A DNA stretch of 64,000 nucleotides from Kytococcus aerolatus. Its GTDB lineage: Bacteria > Actinomycetota > Actinomycetes > Actinomycetales > Dermatophilaceae. Of the stretch, positions 1-10,429 are shown in pieces. The notes under the pieces are model-generated. The model searched no databases, was not told the DNA's origin, and saw nothing but the letters and a program-made list of their open reading frames with translations. Location: assembly GCF_900187395.1 (NCBI RefSeq), contig NZ_FYEZ01000003.1, positions 186,001 through 250,000 of the forward strand, in the 5' to 3' direction. How positions within the stretch are numbered: position 1 is the stretch's first letter; every line of letters starts with the position of its first letter. Position numbers and translations under genes: made by a program.

Positions 1-402
1 TACGCCGTGGACCAGGCCGCGGCCATCGCCTCCATGAAGGCCGCCCGCGACGCCGGGGTGCCACGCTACGTGATGGTGAGCTTCCTGGGCGCCGCCCTCG
101 ACCACCCGCTGCCCTACGACGAGGGCTTCTTCCACTACGCCCAGGCCAAGGCGGTGGCCGATGCGCACCTGCGCGGCAGCTCGCTGGCCTGGACGATCCT
201 CATGCCCGGCCTCCTCACCGAGGACCCCGGGACGGGCCGGGTGAGCACCACCCCGGATCCCGCGGAGGAGACCGCCCACATCCCCCGGGCGGACGTCGCC
301 GCGGTCATCACGCACGTCCTCGGGGAGGGCATGCGTGCCTCGCTGCGGCGGATGATCCCCCTCACCACCGGCCCGACACCGATCAGCGAGGCGATCGGCT
401 GA
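1..402 (+). CDS. NAD(P)-binding (NmrA/SDR-like) protein, C-terminal part
   Basis: The reading frame is open from the left edge, so the gene starts outside the window and only about 133 C-terminal residues are visible. They contain the pattern of atypical short-chain dehydrogenases with NAD(P)H-binding folds: VPRYVMVSFLGA (the strand ending in Ser), then FHYAQAKAVADAHLRGS with the Tyr-x-x-x-Lys-like AQAK segment, then WTILMPGLLTEDPGTG and an IPRADVAAVI segment typical of the C-terminal helix. The Rossmann glycine motif would lie upstream of the window. The substrate cannot be told. The stop is followed immediately by the tRNA-Thr gene on the other strand. Confidence 0.8.
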   Translation, partial: YAVDQAAAIASMKAARDAGVPRYVMVSFLGAALDHPLPYDEGFFHYAQAKAVADAHLRGSSLAWTILMPGLLTEDPGTGRVSTTPDPAEETAHIPRADVAAVITHVLGEGMRASLRRMIPLTTGPTPISEAIG

Positions 403-403
403 G

Positions 404-479
404 TGGAGCCCCCGACAGGGATCGAACCCGCGACCTGCTGTTTACAAGACAGCTGCTCTACCAACTGAGCTACGGAGGC
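404..479 (-). tRNA. tRNA-Thr (anticodon TGT)
   Basis: Read on the minus strand the gene starts GCCTCCG and ends CGGGGGC-T-CCA, a seven-pair acceptor stem (one T-G pair) with the CCA encoded. The anticodon arm is GCTGT-CTTGTAA-ACAGC with TGT at 444-446, decoding ACA. The D arm (GCTC AGTTGGTAGA GC) and the TTCGATC T loop are standard. Confidence 0.95.
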
Positions 480-531
480 AATGCCGCCACAGTGTAGAGG
501 CGGCCTCGCCCCTCCCGGTCACGGGCAACGG

Positions 532-567
532 ACAGGGCCCCGACACCAGACGGTGTCGGGGCCCTGT
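532..567 (-). terminator. Strong hairpin terminator after rpf
   Basis: A perfect 16-bp inverted repeat (532-547 with 552-567, starting ACAGGGCCCC) and a 4-base loop lies just beyond the stop of the rpf gene. There is no long T run, which is common in high-G+C actinobacteria. Confidence 0.8.
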
Positions 568-583
568 GCGTTCAGGCAGTCGC

Positions 584-1720
<1,137 letters not shown>

Positions 1721-1882
1721 CGCTCCCGAGGTGACCTTGGGCGGCAGGTGCGCGCAACTGATGTGCTGAGCACGGACCGTGACCCTGCGGGCCACCGTCT
1801 CGTGCGTTCGCGATCTTCGATTGTGTGGAGGGACTGCTGTGGCGGATGACCGCCGACGGTTGCGCGGAGCAACCAGTGCGTC

Positions 1883-1912
1883 ACTGTAGCCACGATGGGG
1901 GACGCGACACAA
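1883..1912 (-). promoter_or_regulatory. Promoter for the rpf leader
   Basis: On the minus strand TTGTGT (1907-1912), an 18-base spacer and TACAGT (1883-1888) form a plausible housekeeping promoter. Transcription from about 1876 gives a leader of about 310 bases, which contains the riboswitch. The rest of the 386-base gap between rpf and the kinase gene shows nothing else that I can support. Confidence 0.5.
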
Positions 1913-1947
1913 AAGAACCTGTGGACGGCGATCCCCGCCCCGAGAGC

Positions 1948-3798
1948 TCAGGCCAGGGGCCAGAGGACGTCCGGGAAATCGCGCTGCAGCTGGGAGAAGA
2001 GCAGTGCCGCGGCCACGGCCAGGTTGAGGAGGACGAGCACCGGACCGGCCCACGATGTGCGCAAGGACACAGACAGGGAGAGGTGCGTCCCCCGGCGCAG
2101 CCCCGCACAGTCGATGCCGATCCACAGCGCGACCAGGAGGACCAGGGCCCCCGCACCGAGGGCCAGGGCGCTGTCCACGCCCCCTCCGTCGCCGCGCGCC
2201 TGCAGCAGGAGGTCCTGCCCCAGCACGAGGTTCACCCCCACGACCGTGGCCGCACCGAGGACGACCGGCGCGATCCACCCCAGGACGGCACGCAGCACGG
2301 CGGTGAGCAGGTGCCACGGGGAGAGCAGCCCGATCCGCCACCCGTCCCCGCGGCGCCGCCCCCAGGACTGCAGCCGGCGCAGGTGGGCGAGCGCCGCATG
2401 GTCCACCCAGCGAGCCAGGATGCTCCACCCCGCAGCCACGAGGAGCACCCCCAGCGGAGCCCAGGTGGCCGCCACCACGAGGAGCAGCACGCCCGAGGCC
2501 ACCACCCAGGGGTGGCGGCGCAGCCGGGTCCGCGGGTCGTAGGGGTGCAGCCGCAGGGAGGCCGCGTGCTCCCGCGCCGCCCGGCGGGCAGCCCGCTCGT
2601 CCCGCGCCGAGGGTGGCGGCGGGCCGACGTGCTGCCGGGGCACGGGGCCGTGCGGTCCGGTCGGTGCCGACGGCCGCGGGGGGCCCGGGGGCTGGGCGGG
2701 GACCGCCGGGCGGTACTCCCGACGCTCCGGGGGGATGTCTCGCGTCGACGGTTCCTCCGGGGGGCGCAGGGTGCCGGCCGGGTTCTCCCGGTGCTGCGGG
2801 GGCGGGGTGAGCAGCCCCGCCTCCACCGGCGGGGCCTCCCCCTGGGAGAGGGCCCGGCGGGAGATCCGGCGCGTGCTGTCCCGGCGGACGGGCTGGGTCG
2901 CCTCCGCCACCGGCACCGTCGCGTCACCGGGGGCGGAGCCCCGCACGGGCAGCGGGCGCGTGGCCTCCGGGAGCGCGGCCGTCCGGCGACGCTCCGGCTC
3001 CGGGAGGTCCCCGCCGCCCTGCGCCGCGACCTCCCGGACCACGGCCGCAGCCGGCCGGGCGGAGGGCTCCACGGCGAGGCAGGCCTCCACCAGCGGCTGC
3101 CAGCGCTCCGGCACGGCGCGCAGGTCGTGCTGCCCCTGGCGGATGCGCATGAGCACCACCTCGCTGGCCCCGCCCCCGTAGGGGTTGCGCCCCGTCGCCG
3201 CGTAGGCCGTGACGGCCCCCAGCCCCCACCAGTCGGTGGCCCGGGTCGGCTGACCGCCCTCGATGAGCTCCGGCGCGAGATAGCCCGGGGTCCCCATCAC
3301 CAAGCCGGTGGCCGTGAGTCGCGACTCGTCCCCGATGTGGGCGATGCCGAAGTCGATGATCACCGGCCCGAGCTCCGGGTCGACCATGACATTCCCCGGC
3401 TTGAGGTCACGGTGGACCACCCCGGTGGCGTGGATCGCCTCCAGCGCCTCCCCGGCCCCGGCCACGAAGCGGTCGAGCTCCTCGCCCCGCAGCGGGCCGT
3501 GGGTGGCCACGTGGTCGTCCAGCGGCATCCCGGGCACGAACTCGGTGACGATGTACGGGTGCGGGCCCTCGATGTCGGCATCGAGGAAGCTCGCGACGTG
3601 CGGGTGACGCACCCGACCCAGGGTGTCGACCTCGCGCTCCAGCCGCTCCCGGGAGCTCCGGTCCAGGGCGATGTGGGGGTGCAGCACCTTGACCGCCACG
3701 ACCCGCCCCGACTCGTCCTGCGCCCGGTAGACCGCCCCCATGCCGCCGTGGCCCAGCCGTTGCCCCAACCGGTACGGGCCCACCTGCGTCAACTCCAT
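1948..3798 (-). CDS. Membrane Ser/Thr protein kinase
   Basis: This 616-residue protein has a complete Hanks-type kinase domain (about 8-265). It shows the Gly loop LGHGGMGAVY, catalytic Lys37 (VVAVKVL), HRDLKPGNV with Asp131, DFG at 149-151 and an APEL motif. A Pro/Arg-rich linker (about 270-420) follows, then a hydrophobic C-terminal region with about five or six membrane segments (from about 430 to the end). It is not the usual PknB layout with one helix and extracellular PASTA domains: there are several helices and almost no outside domain. The start is leaderless-type, with TAGGCT seven bases upstream and no Shine-Dalgarno. Divergent otsA is its neighbour; substrates are unknown. Confidence 0.92.
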   Translation of the reverse strand: MELTQVGPYRLGQRLGHGGMGAVYRAQDESGRVVAVKVLHPHIALDRSSRERLEREVDTLGRVRHPHVASFLDADIEGPHPYIVTEFVPGMPLDDHVATHGPLRGEELDRFVAGAGEALEAIHATGVVHRDLKPGNVMVDPELGPVIIDFGIAHIGDESRLTATGLVMGTPGYLAPELIEGGQPTRATDWWGLGAVTAYAATGRNPYGGGASEVVLMRIRQGQHDLRAVPERWQPLVEACLAVEPSARPAAAVVREVAAQGGGDLPEPERRRTAALPEATRPLPVRGSAPGDATVPVAEATQPVRRDSTRRISRRALSQGEAPPVEAGLLTPPPQHRENPAGTLRPPEEPSTRDIPPERREYRPAVPAQPPGPPRPSAPTGPHGPVPRQHVGPPPPSARDERAARRAAREHAASLRLHPYDPRTRLRRHPWVVASGVLLLVVAATWAPLGVLLVAAGWSILARWVDHAALAHLRRLQSWGRRRGDGWRIGLLSPWHLLTAVLRAVLGWIAPVVLGAATVVGVNLVLGQDLLLQARGDGGGVDSALALGAGALVLLVALWIGIDCAGLRRGTHLSLSVSLRTSWAGPVLVLLNLAVAAALLFSQLQRDFPDVLWPLA

Positions 3799-3805
3799 GC
3801 CGCAG

Positions 3806-3811
3806 AGCCTA
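3806..3811 (-). promoter_or_regulatory. -10 box TAGGCT, leaderless kinase gene
   Basis: TAGGCT lies exactly seven bases before the kinase ATG, so transcription should begin at or next to the start codon. Confidence 0.55.
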
Positions 3812-3944
3812 GGCGGCCGGGGCCCGGGCCCCGGTCCGACCCGCGGCGAAGACGGCCCGCCGGAGAGGCAGCGGGGCCTCGATTGCCCGCCCGTCCCACC
3901 TGTGGTGTGCTGCCCTCAGGGAGAGTCGCCACGGGAGGAGCACC

Positions 3945-5405
3945 ATGAGCAGTCCGGAGCAGTTCGAGTTCGTCGTGGTGGCCAACCGCCTCCCGGTCGA
4001 CCGGGTGGTGGACCCCGACGGCACCACCCAGTGGCGCACCTCGCCCGGCGGCCTCGTCACGGCGATGGAGGCCGTCATGCGGGTCTCCGACGGCGCCTGG
4101 GTGGGCTGGGCGGGGCAGCCCGGTGACGCCCCCGCCCCCTTCGACGAGGACGAGATCCACCTCGTGCCGGTGCCCCTCTCGGCCGAGGAGGTCCGCGACT
4201 ACTACGAGGGCTTCTGCAACGACACGATCTGGCCGATCTACCACGACGTCATCGTCTCGGCCACCTTCCGCCGCACCTGGTGGAGCACCTACGAGCGGGT
4301 GAACCGGCGCTTCGCCGAGGCCACCGCGGCGGTCGCCGCACCGGGGGCGACCATCTGGGTGCAGGACTACCAGCTGCAGCTGGTGCCGGCGATGCTCCGC
4401 GAGCTCCGCCCGGACCTGCGCATCGGCTGGTTCAACCACATCCCCTTCCCCGCCGTGGAGCTGTTCGCCCAGCTGCCCTGGCGCGGACACATCCTGCGCG
4501 GCCTGCTGGGCGCTGACTTCCTGGGCTTCCAGCGCGCCGACGACGCCGCCAACTTCCGCCGCAGCGCCGCCCGCCTGGCCGGCGTGGAGGTCGAGGGGGA
4601 GGTGCTCAGCCTGGGCGAGCCGGACGGCCGCCGGGTGCGCGCGGCCGCCGTCCCGATCAGCGTGGACTCGCGCCAGCTGGACCAGATGGCGCGCAGCGAG
4701 TCCGTGCAGCGCCGCGCCGCGGAGATCCGCCACTCGCTGGGCGACCCGGAATGCCTCATCCTCGGCGTGGACCGGCTGGACTACACCAAGGGCATCCGTC
4801 ACCGGCTCAAGGCCTACGGGGAGCTGCTGGCCGGCGGGGAGGTCGCCCCGCCCCGCACCACCTTCGTGCAGATCGCCACCCCCAGCCGGGAGCGCGTGGA
4901 GGCCTACCGGAACCTCCGGGAGCAGGTCGAGGGGAAGGTCGGCCGGCTCAACGGCGACCACTCCCCCATCGGCACCACGGCGATCCACTACATCCACCGC
5001 TCGCACCCGAGGCAGGACATGGCCGCCCTCTTCCTGGCCGCCGACGTCATGCTCGTGACCCCGCTGCGCGACGGCATGAACCTCGTGGCCAAGGAGTACG
5101 TGGCCTGCCAGGTGGACGAGGGAGGCGCCCTGGTGCTCAGCGAGTTCACCGGTGCAGCCGAGGAGCTCGGGGACGCCTACCTGTGCAATCCCCACGACAT
5201 CGAGGGGCTCAAGCAGACGATCCTGCAGGCCATCACCGACGACCCGGAGGAGAAGCGCCGCCGGATGCGGGCCCTGCGCGAGGCCGTCGTGGAGAACGAC
5301 GTACACACCTGGAGCCGCACCTTCCTGCAGGCCCTGGAGCACGCCCCCGAGCCGCCGCCGGCCGGGGACGAGGACCCCGAGCTGCTCTCCGAGGACGACC
5401 GGTGA
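3945..5405 (+). CDS. otsA: Trehalose-6-phosphate synthase
   Basis: This 486-residue family-20 glycosyltransferase joins UDP- or ADP-glucose to glucose-6-phosphate to make trehalose-6-phosphate in the cytoplasm. It shows the family motifs [55 protein letters not shown] and [11 protein letters not shown], and its length is normal. The ATG has a Shine-Dalgarno (GGGAGGAG). The stop overlaps the GTG start of otsB by two bases, so the two are translationally coupled. The product is a compatible solute and stress protectant. Confidence 0.97.
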   Translation: MSSPEQFEFVVVANRLPVDRVVDPDGTTQWRTSPGGLVTAMEAVMRVSDGAWVGWAGQPGDAPAPFDEDEIHLVPVPLSAEEVRDYYEGFCNDTIWPIYHDVIVSATFRRTWWSTYERVNRRFAEATAAVAAPGATIWVQDYQLQLVPAMLRELRPDLRIGWFNHIPFPAVELFAQLPWRGHILRGLLGADFLGFQRADDAANFRRSAARLAGVEVEGEVLSLGEPDGRRVRAAAVPISVDSRQLDQMARSESVQRRAAEIRHSLGDPECLILGVDRLDYTKGIRHRLKAYGELLAGGEVAPPRTTFVQIATPSRERVEAYRNLREQVEGKVGRLNGDHSPIGTTAIHYIHRSHPRQDMAALFLAADVMLVTPLRDGMNLVAKEYVACQVDEGGALVLSEFTGAAEELGDAYLCNPHDIEGLKQTILQAITDDPEEKRRRMRALREAVVENDVHTWSRTFLQALEHAPEPPPAGDEDPELLSEDDR

Positions 5406-6238
5406 CGGCCACCCAGCCCCTCCCGCGACCGGACCAGTCCCGGCTCGCGACGGCCCCCCGCCTGGTGGTGGCCACCGACTTCGACGGCACCCTGGCCCCC
5501 TTCCGGGACGACCCGCTGGCCGTCGTCCCCGACGCCGCGGCGATCGACGCCCTGCGCCGCCTGGCCGCGCTGCCCGACACCCACGTGGCCCTGGCCAGCG
5601 GCCGGGACGTGGAGACCCTGGCCCGCCTGAGCGGCCTCTCCCCCCGGGGGGGCGTCTCCCTCCTCGGGTCCCACGGCGGCCAACGGTGGTGGGCCGGTCA
5701 CGCCCAGCCGGCCGGCCTGGACCCGGACGAGGCCGCCCTGCGAGAGGCCATGGTGCGCGGTGGCGAGGCGCTCGTGGCGGAGCACCCGGGGACCCACCTG
5801 GAGGTGAAGTTCGCCGGCGTCGTGCTGCACAGCCGCACCGTCACCGAGGAGATCGAGGAGTCCGTCCGGCAGGCCGGACGTCGGCTGGCCGAACGGCTCG
5901 GGGTGGAGCCGATGCTCGGCAAGAACGTGCTCGAGCTGAGCGTCCGCCGCTCCTCGAAGGGGGAGGCGCTGCGGGAGCTCGTGGACTCCCTCGGGGAGGA
6001 CCCCCTCCACCGCCCGGACCACGCCGAGCGCAGTCCCGGCTGGAACCTGTGGTTCGCCGGGGACGACGTCACCGACGAGACGGTCTTCACCGAGTTCGCC
6101 GACGCCCCGGACTCGGTCCTCGTGAAGGTCGGCGCGGGGGCCACCGCGGCCACCTCCCGCGTCACCGGCATCCCGGAGGTCTCCGCCCTCCTCGTCGAGC
6201 TGGCCGACGCCCGCGAGGACGCGCTCGGCCCGGCCTGA
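5402..6238 (+). CDS. otsB: Trehalose-6-phosphate phosphatase
   Basis: This 278-residue HAD-superfamily phosphatase removes the phosphate from the OtsA product. The nucleophile motif TDFDGTLAPF lies near residue 27, followed by LASGRDVETLARL and the C-terminal WFAGDDVTDETVF motif with the metal-binding Asp pair. The GTG start overlaps the otsA stop (GTGA). An open frame continues upstream inside otsA, but only this start gives the family's normal N-terminus. Confidence 0.95.
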   Translation: MTATQPLPRPDQSRLATAPRLVVATDFDGTLAPFRDDPLAVVPDAAAIDALRRLAALPDTHVALASGRDVETLARLSGLSPRGGVSLLGSHGGQRWWAGHAQPAGLDPDEAALREAMVRGGEALVAEHPGTHLEVKFAGVVLHSRTVTEEIEESVRQAGRRLAERLGVEPMLGKNVLELSVRRSSKGEALRELVDSLGEDPLHRPDHAERSPGWNLWFAGDDVTDETVFTEFADAPDSVLVKVGAGATAATSRVTGIPEVSALLVELADAREDALGPA

Positions 6239-6252
6239 GGGGCCGGGCCGAG
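6224..6252. terminator. Bidirectional terminator between otsB and malG
   Basis: A perfect 12-bp stem (6224-6235 with 6241-6252) and 5-base loop spans the otsB stop and separates two convergent genes. Confidence 0.65.
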
Positions 6253-6287
6253 GAGCCTCCCCACGGGAAGCGATCAGGCGTCGGCGA

Positions 6288-7211
6288 TCACTTCACCGAG
6301 CCGGAGGTCAGACCGCTGACCAGCTGACGCTGGAAGGTGAGGTACAGGACCACGACCGGGAGCGAGGCGAGCAGGGCGCCCGCCGCGAACTCCCCGAAGT
6401 TGGCGTTCTTCTCGTTGCCCTGCTGCATCTGCCAGAGGCCGACGCCGAGCGTCTGGCTGTCGACGTCCTTGAGGAAGATGCTGGCCAGCATGAACTCGCC
6501 CCAGAACTGCACGAAGGCGAGCATCGCGACGGTCACCAGGATCGGGGCGACGAGGCGCAGGGTCATCGTGAAGAAGATGCGCACGTGGGAGGCGCCGTCG
6601 ATCCGGGCGGCCTCGTCGAGCTCCCGCGGCACCGTGTCGAAGTACCCCTTGAGCAGCCAGATGTTCGCCCCCATCGCGCCGCCCAGGTACACGAGGATCA
6701 AGCCGGTGGTGGTGTTCAGGCCGACCTCCGGCAGGACCTCCCCGACCTCGACCATCGTGAAGTAGAGCGCCACGAAGGTGAGCAGGGCGGGGAACATCTG
6801 GACCAGCAGCAGCGCCATGAGCCCCGGACGCCGGCCGGCGAAGCGCAGCCGGCTGAAGGCGTACGCCGCGCAGGCCCCGATGAAGACCGCCCCCGCCGTG
6901 GCCACCAGCGAGATCACCAGCGCGTTGCGGTACCAGGTCCAGTACGGGCGCGAGGCGAACAGCTCGCTCCAGTTGCTCGTGGAGAAGGCCCGCGGCAGCA
7001 GCCCCGAGGTGGAGAGCGTGCCGGCCGGGTTCAGCGCCGCCGAGAGGATGAACAGGATCGGGAAGAGCGCCCAGGCGATGGCCAGCCAGACGAGCAGGTG
7101 GCGCCACCAGGTGCCGGTGGACCGCCGCCGACCGACCACCCGGGTCGTGGGGACCTCCGGGTCGACCGCGGCAGCAGGACGCACGGTGTCCTCGGGAAGA
7201 CGGGTCGCCAT
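6288..7211 (-). CDS. malG: Maltose-type ABC transporter permease (MalG-like)
   Basis: This 307-residue protein has six predicted membrane helices and the permease EAA loop DEAARIDGASHVRIFF, which docks on the ATPase. The C-terminus FQRQLVSGLTSGSVK is typical of MalG, the inner-membrane partner of MalF. It follows malF after one base and is transcribed as malE-malF-malG. Substrate is inferred from family (maltose or maltodextrin); trehalose is also possible given the adjacent otsAB genes. Confidence 0.9.
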   Translation of the reverse strand: MATRLPEDTVRPAAAVDPEVPTTRVVGRRRSTGTWWRHLLVWLAIAWALFPILFILSAALNPAGTLSTSGLLPRAFSTSNWSELFASRPYWTWYRNALVISLVATAGAVFIGACAAYAFSRLRFAGRRPGLMALLLVQMFPALLTFVALYFTMVEVGEVLPEVGLNTTTGLILVYLGGAMGANIWLLKGYFDTVPRELDEAARIDGASHVRIFFTMTLRLVAPILVTVAMLAFVQFWGEFMLASIFLKDVDSQTLGVGLWQMQQGNEKNANFGEFAAGALLASLPVVVLYLTFQRQLVSGLTSGSVK

Positions 7212-7212
7212 G

Positions 7213-8817
7213 TCAGTTGACCTCCTCGAGGGCCTTGGTGCGCGAGAAGCCCAGCGCGCCGAAGGCCGCGACGATGAAGAAGATGTACACCGCCACCGCC
7301 GAGGCGAGGCCGAAGTTCGGCGTCGCCCCCTCGAAGGCGAGGCGGTACGCGTACGTGATGAGCAGGTCGGTCGACCCGATGTCGGTGCTGCCGCGGACGA
7401 AGGGGCCGCCCTCGGTGAGCAGGTAGATCAGACCGAAGTTGTTGAAGTTGAACGCGAACGAGGCGATGAGCAGCGGTCCCACGGCCACGAGGATCAGTGG
7501 CATCGTGATCGACCACACCGTCCGCCACCAGCCGGCGCCGTCCACCGCCGCCGCCTCCTTGACGTCCGCGGGGACCGCCTGTAGGGCGCCGGTGCAGATG
7601 ATGAACATGTACGGGAAGCCCAGCCACAGGTTCGTGATGAGGATCGCCGCCCGGGCCGCCCAGGGGTTGCCCAGCCAGTCCACGCTCAGACCGGTGAGGT
7701 CGTTGACGAGGCCGAAGTCCTGGTTGAACATGCTCGCCCACACCAGCGCCGACACGTAGACCGGGATGGCGTACGGGAGGATCAGGAGCGACCGGTAGAG
7801 GGACTTGCCGCGGAGCCGCTCGTCGTTGAACAGGAGCGCCAGGAGCAGGCCCAGGACGAAGGTCGTGAGCACGCTGAGCAGGGCGAAGGCCACGTTCCAG
7901 GCGAAGATCGAGAGGAAGCCGCCCCGGAGGGTGTCGTCCTTGAGCACCGCCAGGTAGTTGTCCAGCCCCACGTTCTGCTTCCACCCCTGCGGCAGGGGCT
8001 TGCCCTCGCCGTCCCGGGGCACCCACCGAGCGTCCTCGCTGGGCACGTAGACCGTGCCGGTCCGCTGGTCGGTCAGCGTGTCGGCGGCCTCGTCGTAGGT
8101 GATCTGCGAGCTGCCCAGGAAGGCCTGGCTCAGGCCCAGCGCCTTGATGCCGCCACCCTCGACGGGGACGGCGAAGTCCGAGAGCTCCTTCGAGCGCTTG
8201 TTGACCTCCTTGGGGTCGAGCAGCTCGTACCCGGGGGCGGCGGTGATCTTCCCGGCCCCGGTGGCCTCGACACCCTCCTCGAGCTCGGTGAGCCCCTCCT
8301 GGGTGCCCGCGAAGTGGGCCCCCTCGGGGTCGGTGAGCAGGTACACGAGGTCACCGGTGGTGGCGTCCACCCCCTCCGGGACGGCCACCGAGAGGGCGTA
8401 GCGCTCCGAGCCCTCGACCTGCTGCACGGAGCTGGCCTGGATGACCTCGATGGTCTCGTCCTTGGTCAGCTGGTGACCGGCGCCGGTGTTCGTGAAGGAG
8501 AGCGCGACGGTGTAGACCAGCGGCCAGATCTGCAGACCCAGGAGGAGGACCAGCCCGGGCCACAGGTACTTCATCGGGACGAAGCGGCGGGTCGAGTACA
8601 CCGCCAGGGTGACCGTGGCCAGGAAGGCCGCGAGGACGACCGCCCACCACGCCCCGGCGTCCAGCGCCCGCTGGACCACCACCACGGCCACGGCGACCAC
8701 GGCCGCCAGGAGCAGCCAGCGCACCAGGGTCCAGCCCCAGCCTCCGCGCCGTCCTCGCCCGTGCTCCGCGAGCCCCTCGCCACGCACCGGCTGACCGGCA
8801 CTCACCTCTTCAGACAT
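7213..8817 (-). CDS. malF: Maltose-type ABC transporter permease (MalF-like)
   Basis: At 534 residues it is longer than average permeases. It has two helices near the N-terminus (about 27-75), another at about 78-100, then a large soluble loop (about 105-265) equivalent to the P2 domain of MalF that contacts the binding protein. A permease core follows, with EAAAVDGAGWWRTVWSIT as EAA loop. Genes malE and malG flank it. No ATPase gene is present in the cluster; actinobacteria commonly use a shared MsiK-type ATPase for such importers, so one is probably encoded elsewhere. Confidence 0.9.
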   Translation of the reverse strand: MSEEVSAGQPVRGEGLAEHGRGRRGGWGWTLVRWLLLAAVVAVAVVVVQRALDAGAWWAVVLAAFLATVTLAVYSTRRFVPMKYLWPGLVLLLGLQIWPLVYTVALSFTNTGAGHQLTKDETIEVIQASSVQQVEGSERYALSVAVPEGVDATTGDLVYLLTDPEGAHFAGTQEGLTELEEGVEATGAGKITAAPGYELLDPKEVNKRSKELSDFAVPVEGGGIKALGLSQAFLGSSQITYDEAADTLTDQRTGTVYVPSEDARWVPRDGEGKPLPQGWKQNVGLDNYLAVLKDDTLRGGFLSIFAWNVAFALLSVLTTFVLGLLLALLFNDERLRGKSLYRSLLILPYAIPVYVSALVWASMFNQDFGLVNDLTGLSVDWLGNPWAARAAILITNLWLGFPYMFIICTGALQAVPADVKEAAAVDGAGWWRTVWSITMPLILVAVGPLLIASFAFNFNNFGLIYLLTEGGPFVRGSTDIGSTDLLITYAYRLAFEGATPNFGLASAVAVYIFFIVAAFGALGFSRTKALEEVN

Positions 8818-8843
8818 GCCTTCCTGCTTCCTCCCGGTCCGGG

Positions 8844-8877
8844 CCGGCGCCGGGGGTCAGGGGACCCCCGGCGCCGG
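8844..8877 (-). terminator. Hairpin between malE and malF
   Basis: A perfect 15-bp stem (8844-8858 with 8863-8877) and 4-base loop sits in the gap between malE and malF. In such operons hairpins of this kind stop part of the transcripts or protect the upstream mRNA, giving more binding protein than permease. Confidence 0.6.
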
Positions 8878-8922
8878 ACGACCACGACGGCGGGCGGGCC
8901 TCGGCCCCTCCGCCGGCCGTGA

Positions 8923-10284
8923 TCAGAGCGCCTTGCGGATCTCCTCGGCGGCGGACTTCATGCGCGCTTCGGCGTCCTTGCCCCCCACGATGTCGGCGGT
9001 CGCCTGGCCCAGCGGCGCCCACACGGCGTTCATGGCCGGGATGTTCGGCATCGGGTCACCCCCCTCGGAGGCGTCCTTCCAGGCCTGGAGGGTCTTGTCC
9101 TTCTTCGCGGCCTTCTCGTAGGCCGAGGTGGCGGCCGGCGGGCGCTGGCCGGCCTCGAACATGGCCAGCTGGACCTCGTCCGTGGCCGCGAAGTTCGACA
9201 CGAACTCCTGGGCCAGGATGCCGTTCTCGGACTGGGCGGAGACGTAGAACATCTGCACGCCGAGCAGCGGGGACGGCTTGCCCCCGTCCTCGAACTCCGG
9301 GATCGGGGAGACCTCGAGCGGGATGCCGGCCTTCTCCGCCTGCTCCAGGGCCCACGGGCCGGAGACGAGGTAGGGGGTCTTGCCCTCGGCGAAGAGCGAG
9401 GGGGCGTTGGTGGAGTCGATGTTGGTGTTGACGGCCTTCTCCTGGGCCATCCACGCCCACTTCTCGGCACCCTTGAGCATCTCGTCGCTGTCGACGGTGA
9501 GCTTGTCGCTGTACCCGCCGCCGGAGCTCTTCTCGAAGAGCGAGCCGCCGTAGGCCGCCAGGAAGGGGTAGGCGTGGTAGGCGTCGCCCTGCTTGCCGAC
9601 CTGCAGGGCCATGACGTTCTTGGCCGTCCCGTCCTTGACCAGGGACGTGCCGGTCTCGACGAGCTCCTCCATGGTCTTCGGCGCGTCGGGTGCCATCTCG
9701 GTGTTGCGGATGAGCGCGACGTTCTCCACGGCGTAGGGGGTGCCGTAGGTCTGGCCGTCGTACTTGGTGGCCTCGGCCGCCTCCGGGGAGAAGCTCTTGA
9801 GGGTCTCGGCCGAGAGCTGGACCGGGGCGATCACGCCGTCCTGCACGAACTCGCCGGCCCAGTCGTGCGGCGCCACCACCACGTCGGGGCCCTCACCGGC
9901 CTGGGTGGCGTCCTTGTACTGCTGGCGGAGCTGCTCGTTGGCGACGGTCTGCACCTGGAGGGTGACGCCCTGCTCCTCCTCGAAGGACTTGGTGACCTTC
10001 TTGAGGGGCCCGGTCTTCAGCTCGTCGGCCCAGATCACCAGGTCGGCGTCCTCGTCACGCTTCGGGGCCTCCGTGGCCGCGGCCCCGCCGCCGGCGGCGG
10101 ACTTCTCGCCCTCGGCGGACTCCTCGCCCGACTCCTTGCCGGAGTCGGCGCCCGACTCCTCGGCCGCCTCGCCGGACGGGGCGGTCTTCGCGGACCCGCC
10201 CTCGGAGTCCCCTCCGCCGCAGGCAGTCAGGGTGAGGGCCGCGACGCCGACGGAGGCGGCGATCGAGAGGGTGGTGCGCTTCAT
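8923..10284 (-). CDS. malE: Maltose-type substrate-binding lipoprotein (MalE-like)
   Basis: This 453-residue protein begins with a lipoprotein signal (MKRTTLS then hydrophobic stretch ending LTACGGG, lipid on the Cys). An Asp/Glu/Ser/Ala-rich spacer follows, then an extracellular solute-binding family 1 fold (LVIWADELKTGPLKKVTKSF, GPDVVVAPHDWAGEF, TPYLVSGPWALEQA). It captures sugar outside the membrane and delivers it to MalFG. The start is set by the signal peptide and the AAGGAG Shine-Dalgarno; a longer upstream open frame is not convincing. It is the first gene of the malEFG unit. Confidence 0.92.
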   Translation of the reverse strand: MKRTTLSIAASVGVAALTLTACGGGDSEGGSAKTAPSGEAAEESGADSGKESGEESAEGEKSAAGGGAAATEAPKRDEDADLVIWADELKTGPLKKVTKSFEEEQGVTLQVQTVANEQLRQQYKDATQAGEGPDVVVAPHDWAGEFVQDGVIAPVQLSAETLKSFSPEAAEATKYDGQTYGTPYAVENVALIRNTEMAPDAPKTMEELVETGTSLVKDGTAKNVMALQVGKQGDAYHAYPFLAAYGGSLFEKSSGGGYSDKLTVDSDEMLKGAEKWAWMAQEKAVNTNIDSTNAPSLFAEGKTPYLVSGPWALEQAEKAGIPLEVSPIPEFEDGGKPSPLLGVQMFYVSAQSENGILAQEFVSNFAATDEVQLAMFEAGQRPPAATSAYEKAAKKDKTLQAWKDASEGGDPMPNIPAMNAVWAPLGQATADIVGGKDAEARMKSAAEEIRKAL

Positions 10285-10429
10285 GGGATCTCCTTCGTGA
10301 TGAGCGACCCGCGCCACGCGGAGTCCCGCGCGGGGAGCCGGCCCGCAGATCCTTGCATTCTGCCCCACCGGGAGCCCCCCGGTCAGCAGCTCTCGCAGCG
10401 AGTCCCCCACCCGCGGGATGATGGTCGAC

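Noticed and set aside
1825-3948. 707-residue plus-strand frame across the kinase gene
   Set aside because: It has no domain and a Pro/Arg/Gly composition typical of antisense frames in high-G+C DNA; the kinase motifs on the minus strand decide.
10285-10417. Operator for a sugar regulator before malE
   Set aside because: CAGA...TCTG near 10365 is short and imperfect and matches no LacI-type site I can name.
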